Assembly (NCBI GenBank): GCA_937969395.1
Contig: CALBVI010000133.1
Location: 1-5,452 of the forward strand
Length of the DNA: 5,452 nt
Source: an uncultured Spongiibacteraceae bacterium
GTDB lineage: Bacteria; Pseudomonadota; Gammaproteobacteria; Pseudomonadales; Dasaniaceae
Direction of reading: 5' to 3'
Shown: in pieces, positions 1-5,452 of the stretch
Layout: every line of letters begins with the position of its first letter
Numbering within the stretch: the stretch's first letter is position 1
Made by a program: the position numbers and the translations under genes
Notes under the pieces: model-generated
The model's input: the letters and a program-made list of their open reading frames with translations, nothing else
What the model was told of the DNA's origin: nothing
Databases searched by the model: none

Positions 1-1581
1 ATCATCATCGTCATTGTCATCGCGTTCAATGGTTGATTTAAGTGAGTCGATAAGTGTATGAACGTTAGCCATACGTCGCTCGGCAACAATACCACTAGAG
101 CTGTTTTGGTGAAGCCAGGCTTCATAGTCAATGTCACTAACCATTTCCTGTACCGCGGCGATACCGTTACCTTCTTGGCAGCGCTTGTCGATGGTTGATA
201 GCCACCCAGTAAATTGCTTGAGTCGGTTAATGCTCGCTTCGGGCAGGTGCTGTTCAAGGCCCACTTCATTGCAAGCATCAAATAAGTTAACACCTCGCTC
301 GGTCGCATAGGTACCAAGGCTTTCGAGTGTCGTCGTGCCTATCTTGCGGCGGGGTACATTCACAATCCGCAAAAAGGCGTTATCGTCATCGCGATTAATC
401 AGTAGTCGCAAATAGGCCATGATGTCTTTGATCTCGTTGCGAGAGAAAAAAGAGGTGCCGCCGCTAATGCGATAAGGTATTTGATGTGCTTGAAATTTAA
501 GTTCTAATAATCTTGATTGGTGGTTGCCGCGATAGAGGACAGCGAAGTCGGCAAATTGGCCTTGCCCGCGTACACGCCGATCTAGAATTTCAGTGACAAT
601 ACGCTCACATTCAGCTTCTTCGTTACGACAGCGGATAACGCGTATAGGGTCGCCGTAACCCAGTTCGCACCACAGGGATTTTTCAAACACGTGCGGGTTG
701 TGACCGATAACTTGGTTAGCCGCTTTCAGAATACGCGCCGTAGAGCGATAGTTTTGTTCTAGCTTAACAACTTTTAAATTAGGGTAGTCTTCTTGTAGCT
801 GCGCTAGATTTTCAGGCCTTGCACCACGCCATGCATAGATCGATTGATCGTCGTCGCCAACAACGGTTAGCTTGCCCCGGTTGCCAATCAGTAATTGCAC
901 CAGTAAATATTGGCTAATGTTGGTGTCTTGATATTCATCGACCAACATATAGTGGACACGGCGCTGCCATTTTTCTAAAACTTCGGGAAATTGCTGAAAA
1001 ATATAAACCGGCAATAAAATGAGATCATCAAAATCTAATGCATTATAAGCTTTTAGTGCGCGCTTATAGCGGACATAGGCTTGTGCGCAGAGCATGTTTG
1101 CGGGGCTATCAGCTTGAGCAACAGCCTGCTCTGGGCTTATCATGTCATTTTTCCAGCTAGATATTTGGTGCTGCACAGTATCGGCTTGATCTGAGTCGCT
1201 GCCGTGATCTTGAATCAGCAAGTCACGGATTAGTGCCTGCGCATCTTGTTGATCAAAAATAGAAAAGCCACTTTTATAGCCAAGTATCGCGTGCTCTTTG
1301 CGTAAGATGTTGAGGCCAAGATTGTGAAATGTAGAGACGATGAGTCCTCTAGCCGCTGGACCAGAAACAAGTTGGGATACTCTTTCCTTCATCTCACGCG
1401 AGGCTTTGTTGGTAAATGTGAGGGCGGCAATGTTGCGGGCTTTGATGCCGCACTTTTCAATAAGGTAGGCAATTTTGCGTGTGATAACGCTGGTCTTACC
1501 ACTGCCTGCACCGGCCAGTACCAATAGCGGGCCGTCGATATAGTTGACCGCTTCTTGTTGTCGGGGGTTGAGTTTGCTCAC
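1..1581 (-). CDS. rep: ATP-dependent DNA helicase Rep, N-terminal 527 residues (3' end beyond window)
   Basis: This is an SF1A 3'-5' DNA helicase that in E. coli works with the replisome to clear bound proteins ahead of the fork. The reverse-strand frame is open from the window edge to a GTG at 1581. An in-frame TAA lies about 30 bases upstream and no ATG intervenes, so GTG is the likely start, giving MSKLNPRQQEAV as in Rep proteins. Visible motifs: Walker A AGAGSGKT (23-30, Lys29), motif Ia TFTNKASREM (55-64), Walker B VDEYQD (214-219), motif III GDDDQSIYAWRG (242 onward), motif IV QNYRS (276-280), and the Rep-typical ISGGTSFFSR (372-381). Motifs V and VI lie past the edge; E. coli Rep is about 673 residues, so roughly three quarters are present. 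The visible part ends in an acidic run (DDNDDDD), near an acidic linker in E. coli Rep. UvrD is the main alternative, but the text follows Rep. No strong Shine-Dalgarno is visible. It is divergent from the next gene. Confidence 0.95.
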   Translation of the reverse strand, partial: MSKLNPRQQEAVNYIDGPLLVLAGAGSGKTSVITRKIAYLIEKCGIKARNIAALTFTNKASREMKERVSQLVSGPAARGLIVSTFHNLGLNILRKEHAILGYKSGFSIFDQQDAQALIRDLLIQDHGSDSDQADTVQHQISSWKNDMISPEQAVAQADSPANMLCAQAYVRYKRALKAYNALDFDDLILLPVYIFQQFPEVLEKWQRRVHYMLVDEYQDTNISQYLLVQLLIGNRGKLTVVGDDDQSIYAWRGARPENLAQLQEDYPNLKVVKLEQNYRSTARILKAANQVIGHNPHVFEKSLWCELGYGDPIRVIRCRNEEAECERIVTEILDRRVRGQGQFADFAVLYRGNHQSRLLELKFQAHQIPYRISGGTSFFSRNEIKDIMAYLRLLINRDDDNAFLRIVNVPRRKIGTTTLESLGTYATERGVNLFDACNEVGLEQHLPEASINRLKQFTGWLSTIDKRCQEGNGIAAVQEMVSDIDYEAWLHQNSSSGIVAERRMANVHTLIDSLKSTIERDDNDDDD

Positions 1582-1645
1582 ATTATTTTGCTTATGAAAT
1601 TAGAATGTATTAGAAAAATGGCGGGCATTGTAGCAGGCGGAAAAG

Positions 1646-1674
1646 CTTAGAAGGAGACTAACCGGTTTGTCACG
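1646..1674 (-). promoter_or_regulatory. Weak sigma70-like promoter candidate for rep
   Basis: On the reverse strand GTGACA (1674-1669, five of six matches to the -35 consensus) is followed after 17 bases by TCTAAG (1651-1646, four of six to the -10 consensus). It would start transcription about 60 bases upstream of the rep GTG. A TACAAT at 1632-1627 is a better -10 but has no recognisable -35. Such matches are common by chance, so this is only a candidate. Confidence 0.22.
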
Positions 1675-1740
1675 AGAAAAAGGTTGCATTAATCTTATAA
1701 ATTGTATTAGATAACGACCATAACTACTTGAATATAAAAA

Positions 1741-1746
1741 TATAAT
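1741..1746 (+). promoter_or_regulatory. Candidate -10 box upstream of the EAL gene
   Basis: A perfect TATAAT lies about 100 bases before the ATG of the GGDEF-EAL gene, in an AT-rich stretch. The expected -35 position (around 1718-1723) reads CCATAA and matches poorly, and there is no extended -10 TG. It could be an activator-dependent promoter or a chance match in AT-rich DNA. Confidence 0.25.
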
Positions 1747-1793
1747 AGGAAATTCAAGAGCTTTATTAAAAGTGTATTATTAATTGGAGCAGG

Positions 1794-1817
1794 ATGCGAT
1801 TACCGGCACTTATTTGA
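1794..1817 (+). other. Seven-codon mini-ORF in the leader of the EAL gene
   Basis: ATG at 1794 is preceded by a purine-rich GGAGCAGG (1786-1793) that resembles a ribosome binding site, although the spacing is short. It encodes MRLPALI and stops at TGA (1815-1817), 29 bases before the ATG of the downstream gene and in another frame. It could be a translated leader or simply chance. Nothing in the peptide, such as a run of one amino acid, points to an attenuator. Confidence 0.2.
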
Positions 1818-1834
1818 TTATCTAGAGCCAGTTG

Positions 1835-1841
1835 AAAGGTG
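1835..1841 (+). promoter_or_regulatory. Ribosome binding site that selects the ATG at 1847
   Basis: AAAGGTG lies with its AAGG core (1836-1839) seven bases before the ATG at 1847, a normal spacing. This favours the ATG over the in-frame TTG at 1832, which overlaps the site and would add only MKGVL in front of the receiver-like domain. Confidence 0.65.
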
Positions 1842-1846
1842 TTTTG

Positions 1847-3553
1847 ATGTTAAACCCTGTGGCGCGCATCCTATTATTAGGTAGCGAGCCTTCTGAATAC
1901 AGCCGTTTAAGTGATTTGCTGGAGCCTTCCTGCGAACCGCAATATCAATTGTTGTGGTGTGAGCGGCATCAATCTGGCCTGAGTGAAATATCATCGGGCA
2001 ACTATGATGTAGTGTTACTCGACTGTGTTCATCAACCAGATATTTCCCTAACCTTGCTGCAAGAGATTACCGAACAAGGTTGTAAAGTTCCTATTGTTGC
2101 TCTTACCGAACAAGTCGGTGGCCCCATAGCAAAGCAAGTGATGAGGTTGGGAGCAACTGATTTCCTTTGCTTAAGCAAACTAGATAGTTATTTGCTGGAG
2201 CGCTGCCTAAGTTATGCGGTAGAAAAATACGAAACCGATAAAAAACTTTCTGAGCTTAGTCTTTACGATCCACTAACGGGTGTTCCCAACCGCGTTTTGT
2301 TTCGTCAGGCGATGGAAGAATCTATTGAGAGAGCAAAAGCCGAACAAGCCCCATTGGCATTATTGTTAATCAATTTAGATGGCTTTAAAAAAATTAATGA
2401 AATTTATGGCAGTGAAGCTGGCGATCAACTTGTTGCAACAATGGCCGAACGGTTAAACCATTGTGTGCGTAAAAGTGATTGTCTCGCACGCGTTGGTGCT
2501 GATGAATTTACATTGTTGTTAGAAGATTACGAAAATAAAGAAGACGTTGCCCTAGTAGCAAAAAAAGTAATCGATGTATTGTCAAATCCATTTATGGTAT
2601 CGGGTACGCCACTCATGGTTAGTTGCAGTATTGGCATTGCAACTTATCCCGAATGTGGTGATACCGTTGATGGTTTATTGCGCCGTGCGAATATGGCGAT
2701 GGTTCAAGCTAAAAGTCAGCGCGGTAGTCAGTATTGTTTTTACAATGAAGATACTGGTGCTGATGCGCTACACCGTTTAAATTTAGAGGCGGACATTCGT
2801 CGCGCTTTGCGCCGCAACGAATTTGAAATGTACTACCAACCACGTGTGGCGCTTGAAACCGGTGAGACCGTAGGTATGGAAGCCTTGATCCGCTGGCGGC
2901 ATCCGGAGCGTGGTTTGGTTTCACCTAATGAATTTATTCCCGTAGCAGAAGAGAGTGGTTTAATTGTTTCATTAGGTTACTGGATAATTCAGCAAGCCTG
3001 TCAGGACATTGTTGAGTTAGATAAAGTCAGTTCGAGCACGCTAGATGTCGCGGTTAATTTATCATTCCGCCAATTACAGGACAGCATGTTTGTAGAAACG
3101 GCCTCGCGGATTATTAAACAAAGTGGCGCTGATCCGACACGCTTAGAATTCGAATTGACTGAGACCGCGATCATGTCTAATTACCAAGAGACATATGAAG
3201 GAATGATGGCGCTTAGTAAGCTTGGCATTACTTTCTCGTTAGATGACTTTGGTACAGGCTTCTCATCGTTTGCTCATATTCAACGCCTGCCTATTTCGGC
3301 GTTAAAAGTTGACCGTAGTTTTATTAAAGATGTCGTTAGTAATAGTGAGGACGCTATTATTGTTAAGGCGATGATTAATCTTGCACACAGCTTAGACTTG
3401 CATGTGGTGGCTGAGGGCGTAGAGACTTTGGATCAAGTTCAGTTTTTATGGCAAAACTATTGCGATCAAGTACAGGGGTTTTATTTTAGCCCAGCTGTTT
3501 CAGCTAAAGACATGTCGTTGATGTTAAATCAGCGTGCGACCGCTTGTATGTAG
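1847..3553 (+). CDS. Receiver-like/GGDEF/EAL protein, predicted c-di-GMP phosphodiesterase
   Basis: This 568-residue cytoplasmic protein is predicted to hydrolyse c-di-GMP to pGpG. Residues 1-125 form a receiver-like domain: the phospho-acceptor Asp59 (VVLLDC) and Thr87 remain, but the usual acidic pair is Gly12-Ser13 (only Glu14 is acidic), and Leu109 sits where the conserved Lys is expected. Residues 138-300 are a GGDEF domain starting DPLTGVPNR. Its signature is GADEF (217-221), and the first metal-binding Asp appears to be Asn176 (INLDGFKKIN), so cyclase activity is doubtful. An RxxD inhibitory-site motif (Arg208-Asp211) lies exactly five residues before it. Residues 312-560 are an EAL domain with all expected catalytic positions: Glu345 (EAL), Asn404, Glu436 (ELTE), Asp466-Asp467 (DDFGTG), Lys487, Glu523 (AEGVE) and Gln543. 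There is no signal peptide or membrane segment. It appears monocistronic, between divergent rep and a convergent gene. Domain calls are firm; the activity is inferred. Confidence 0.93.
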   Translation: MLNPVARILLLGSEPSEYSRLSDLLEPSCEPQYQLLWCERHQSGLSEISSGNYDVVLLDCVHQPDISLTLLQEITEQGCKVPIVALTEQVGGPIAKQVMRLGATDFLCLSKLDSYLLERCLSYAVEKYETDKKLSELSLYDPLTGVPNRVLFRQAMEESIERAKAEQAPLALLLINLDGFKKINEIYGSEAGDQLVATMAERLNHCVRKSDCLARVGADEFTLLLEDYENKEDVALVAKKVIDVLSNPFMVSGTPLMVSCSIGIATYPECGDTVDGLLRRANMAMVQAKSQRGSQYCFYNEDTGADALHRLNLEADIRRALRRNEFEMYYQPRVALETGETVGMEALIRWRHPERGLVSPNEFIPVAEESGLIVSLGYWIIQQACQDIVELDKVSSSTLDVAVNLSFRQLQDSMFVETASRIIKQSGADPTRLEFELTETAIMSNYQETYEGMMALSKLGITFSLDDFGTGFSSFAHIQRLPISALKVDRSFIKDVVSNSEDAIIVKAMINLAHSLDLHVVAEGVETLDQVQFLWQNYCDQVQGFYFSPAVSAKDMSLMLNQRATACM

Positions 3554-3575
3554 GGTTATCTGCTAGTTATTGCAG

Positions 3576-4115
3576 TTATTGATTTAATCGATGGTTTAAT
3601 AAATTGATTAGTTCAACAAAGGACTCATCCATTGAGTTTTCCGAAATAAATAATAATTCGAATCCATCTTTGAATTCATCTTCTAAATCCGTAAGCATCT
3701 CTGTCTGAAGTTTAGTTAGTGATAAATTACTGAAGAAATCATTGAAGTCTTTTGTAAAGCTGTCAATGAGTTGGTTGACGTCGCTAGAAAGTTTTTTGTT
3801 TTTAATGTCCAGGGCTTTAATTGAGTTTTTAGTTTTGTCCGTGAGTGAGATAAGAAATTCGGCTTGTTTATCCGTTTTTTCCGACAAGGTGATTCGTTCT
3901 ATAGTACTTGAGGTTACGACAAATAATTTTGCTAAACTTACTAGGTCTAAATCGTCATGTATAGAAATGTCTTTAATAAAAAAACAACAATTTTTTAGAT
4001 TAAGTAAAACGCCTTGTGGAAGTTCTTGCCAGTTAATATTTGCTGGGGCTGTAGCGGCATCTCTATTGGAATTAAAATTTTCTTGAATAATACTTACTAT
4101 TTCTTGATTGATTTT
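3576..4115 (-). pseudogene. 3' part of a split gene: end of a GAF-like domain plus helical tail
   Basis: This open frame runs from just after a TAA (4118-4116) to TAA at 3578-3576, about 179 codons. It contains no ATG, GTG or TTG until a TTG at 3887, already inside the C-terminal helices, and I see no ribosome binding site, so it is unlikely to be an independent gene. The text before 3887 is protein-like: strand-like VLLNLKNCCFFIKD, then a helix DLDLVSLAKLFVVTSSTIERI split over residues that resemble the last strands and helix of a GAF-like domain. The tail is helical and acidic (FFSNLSLTKLQTEMLTDLED). From memory, a similar L-x-LTxxQ pattern ends some proteobacterial signalling proteins, but I could not check this. 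It continues the 4097-5299 product after a -1 shift at the A run (4117-4112). It ends 22 bases from the convergent EAL gene. It may be a true pseudogene, a sequencing error, or the product of recoding. Confidence 0.6.
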
Positions 4116-5299
4116 TTATCAAGAATTAAGGCTTTTTCTTCTTGGTTATTTATAGTAATTAATAATCCGCCGGCTATTTTTAATTCGTTGATAGATGCTG
4201 TGATGATATCTTCTACGTTATGCATGCTAGTGGCTGTGCTAAGTTGCCTGATGCCTTCCATTATCAAATGAGAGGACTTATCTTGAAGTTTGATAGGCAG
4301 TGCTTTAACGTTGTTTTCTGGATCCAGTTGTTGAGATTCTTTAAGTTGAGTACGCAGTTCATCAGTTTGCGTTTCTAAAATTGCAGTGCACATTTCTGAG
4401 TCACGCAGTTGGAGCTTTAAGCTTTCGATAAGTTTTTTAAATTCGTTAGACCCATCATGATCGCTAGTGTTAATACTCTTTGACATAGACAAAAATTGCT
4501 TTTCAAGGTCTAGAATTATTTTCCTTTTTGTACTGTTGGCGGAGCTAAGCTTCTCAATTTCTTTTATTGCCAATGTATATTTATCTTTAAGCTCGGTCAG
4601 TGTTATCCTGTATAGACTTTCATGATTTTCAGAATCGTTGTTATTTTCTTTATTGTTGATAGTTATTATTTTTTGATAAATTTCCTTCGCATCATTTAAC
4701 GAGCTTTGTATTGAATCAATGCTTTCCTTGTCGTTTTCTTCAGCATATTGATTGGCCAGAAGTTTCGCTTCTTGGTTTTCTGTTTTATCAATATATTCTC
4801 TTAGTTTTGTAATGAGCTTTTGTTGTTGTGAAATGTTCTTATACAGGCTGTTTATTTTTTGATTTGCTTTTTCGTGTGTCTCTTCATTAAGCCTGCTTGA
4901 ACTTTTATCTGGCAGGCCGCTAAATAAATACCTGCATTGTAATAATGCTCTATATATCGCATTAATATCAGACGGCATATTGCCTTTTTCTACGAGATGA
5001 TCTTTTTTAATGGTAAGAAGTTTTTCTCTTATTTTTAGATTAGAAGAGACGTGTTCTCTCTCCGATTCCTTTTCCTTCTCTCTTGTAAGTAGTGTTCTTG
5101 TTACTTGTATTTCGCGCGCGAGAAATTGCAGTATGGCGTTGGTATTATCAGCCGCGCTGGTTTGTTCATTGAGTTTTTCTTGGAGATTTTTAACTTTCTT
5201 AATACTGCGTACATAAAAGATAATTAATAGACCAAGAGGAAGCCCAATTAATAGGAGGATATCGTAGCTGACAATTTTTAAGAAAAAAGGGTCTTCCAT
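4097..5299 (-). CDS. Membrane-anchored coiled-coil protein, 5' part of a split gene
   Basis: I do not recognise a named gene. The 400-residue product starts at ATG 5299, with only a weak GGA about nine bases upstream as a ribosome binding site. Residues 11-30 (SYDILLLIGLPLGLLIIFYV) form one transmembrane segment; the Arg/Lys cluster just after it (RSIKKVK) places the rest in the cytoplasm. Residues 33-325 are charged, helical and coiled-coil-like, rich in Lys, Glu, Gln, Asn and Leu. From about 343 the text changes to MEGIRQLSTATSMHNVEDIITASI and then GGLLITINNQ, resembling the first helix and strand of a GAF-like domain, and stops at TAG TAA (4099-4094) in mid-domain. That abrupt end and the matching continuation in another frame argue that the product is truncated. 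Its DNA is much more AT-rich than rep or the EAL gene. A role as a signalling or scaffold protein is inference. Confidence 0.75.
   Translation of the reverse strand: MEDPFFLKIVSYDILLLIGLPLGLLIIFYVRSIKKVKNLQEKLNEQTSAADNTNAILQFLAREIQVTRTLLTREKEKESEREHVSSNLKIREKLLTIKKDHLVEKGNMPSDINAIYRALLQCRYLFSGLPDKSSSRLNEETHEKANQKINSLYKNISQQQKLITKLREYIDKTENQEAKLLANQYAEENDKESIDSIQSSLNDAKEIYQKIITINNKENNNDSENHESLYRITLTELKDKYTLAIKEIEKLSSANSTKRKIILDLEKQFLSMSKSINTSDHDGSNEFKKLIESLKLQLRDSEMCTAILETQTDELRTQLKESQQLDPENNVKALPIKLQDKSSHLIMEGIRQLSTATSMHNVEDIITASINELKIAGGLLITINNQEEKALILDKKSIKK
4101..4125. repeat. Perfect 8-bp inverted repeat around the frame break
   Basis: TTCTTGAT (4101-4108) and ATCAAGAA (4118-4125) are exact reverse complements, separated by nine bases (TGATTTTTT). 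In the transcript of the minus-strand gene this is a stem with the AAAAAA run (4117-4112) in its loop, exactly where the reading frame breaks. The stem is AT-rich and could be chance in such DNA, but the coincidence with the frame break is notable. Confidence 0.6.
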
Positions 5300-5452
5300 G
5301 ATTGTAGTCCGATTAAAGAGGATCTAGAACTTAGTCTGACACAGTTTCAGCGTTCTGCTATTCAAAAAATCGGTTTTATAGTCTGTGTAACTGAAAATAG
5401 AGAAAAATATGCTAAAAAATTGATTTAGAGCATTTTATTAAGAGCTGCATGG

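Noticed and set aside
1324..1527. Plus-strand open frame of 67 codons
   Set aside because: It lies antisense within the well-supported rep coding region, and its text shows no domain.
2574..2924. Short open frames on both strands (2574-2780 plus, 2709-2924 minus)
   Set aside because: Both lie inside the GGDEF-EAL gene, where the main frame carries clear conserved motifs.
3554..3610. Intrinsic terminator between the convergent genes
   Set aside because: Only a 4-bp CTGC/GCAG stem with an 8-base loop and loose AT-rich partial palindromes are present; there is no GC-rich stem followed by a T run.
3576..3887. A separate 103-residue gene starting at TTG 3887
   Set aside because: The same frame stays open and protein-like for another 76 codons upstream, and TTG is there an ordinary Leu codon without a ribosome binding site.
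3742..4271. Two overlapping plus-strand open frames (3742-4086, 4014-4271)
   Set aside because: They oppose the split gene, and their Ser/Leu/Phe-rich text is what the complement of Lys/Glu-rich coiled-coil codons produces. No ribosome binding site was evident.
5010..5216. Plus-strand open frame of 68 codons
   Set aside because: Antisense to the coiled-coil region; its low-complexity Ser/Leu/Phe text mirrors the real gene.
5375..5380. TATAAA on the minus strand as a promoter for the split gene
   Set aside because: The -35 position at 17 bases reads TCTCTA, a poor match, and such hexamers are expected in AT-rich DNA.
5334..5396. Similar segments AGTCTGACACAG and AGTCTGTGTAAC, with ACACAG/CTGTGT and TTTCAG/CTGAAA complementary
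   Set aside because: The complementary pieces cross rather than nest, so they cannot form one hairpin, and the direct similarity is only six identical bases.

Overview
The window looks like chromosomal DNA from a gammaproteobacterium, probably on the Pseudomonas/Cellvibrio side. The basis is the Rep helicase, whose opening residues read like pseudomonad Rep proteins, and a c-di-GMP signalling protein with the GGDEF-EAL layout common in such bacteria. I cannot name the species.

Layout: (1) Positions 1581 down to 1, minus strand: the first 527 codons of an ATP-dependent 3'-5' DNA helicase of the Rep/UvrD family. It starts at GTG and is cut by the window edge before helicase motifs V and VI. 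(2) 1582-1846: a 265-bp divergent intergenic region with weak promoter candidates for both sides and a 7-codon mini-ORF in the leader of the next gene. (3) 1847-3553, plus strand: a 568-residue protein with a receiver-like, GGDEF and EAL domain. The EAL active site is complete, but the receiver and GGDEF domains have lost key residues, so it is predicted to be a c-di-GMP phosphodiesterase. (4) 5299 down to 3576, minus strand: an AT-rich gene converging on the EAL gene with a 22-bp gap. It is split into two open frames: a membrane-anchored coiled-coil part (4097-5299), and a 3' part (3576-4115) with no usable start codon. Joined by a -1 shift at a run of six A, they would make one protein of about 574 residues: one transmembrane segment, a long coiled coil, a GAF-like domain and a helical tail. 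(5) 5300-5452: 153 bp of AT-rich sequence upstream of that gene, with no gene I can support.

How they work together: Rep is a replication housekeeping gene with no evident functional link to the rest. The EAL protein would lower c-di-GMP. The split gene resembles a sensor or scaffold protein, but it is convergent with the EAL gene, so the two do not share a transcript and any shared pathway is speculation. The item most worth a second look is the frame break near 4112: the six-base run lies in the loop of a perfect 8-bp inverted repeat, and the reading frame on both sides is clearly protein-like. I see no CRISPR array, insertion sequence, tRNA or rRNA.
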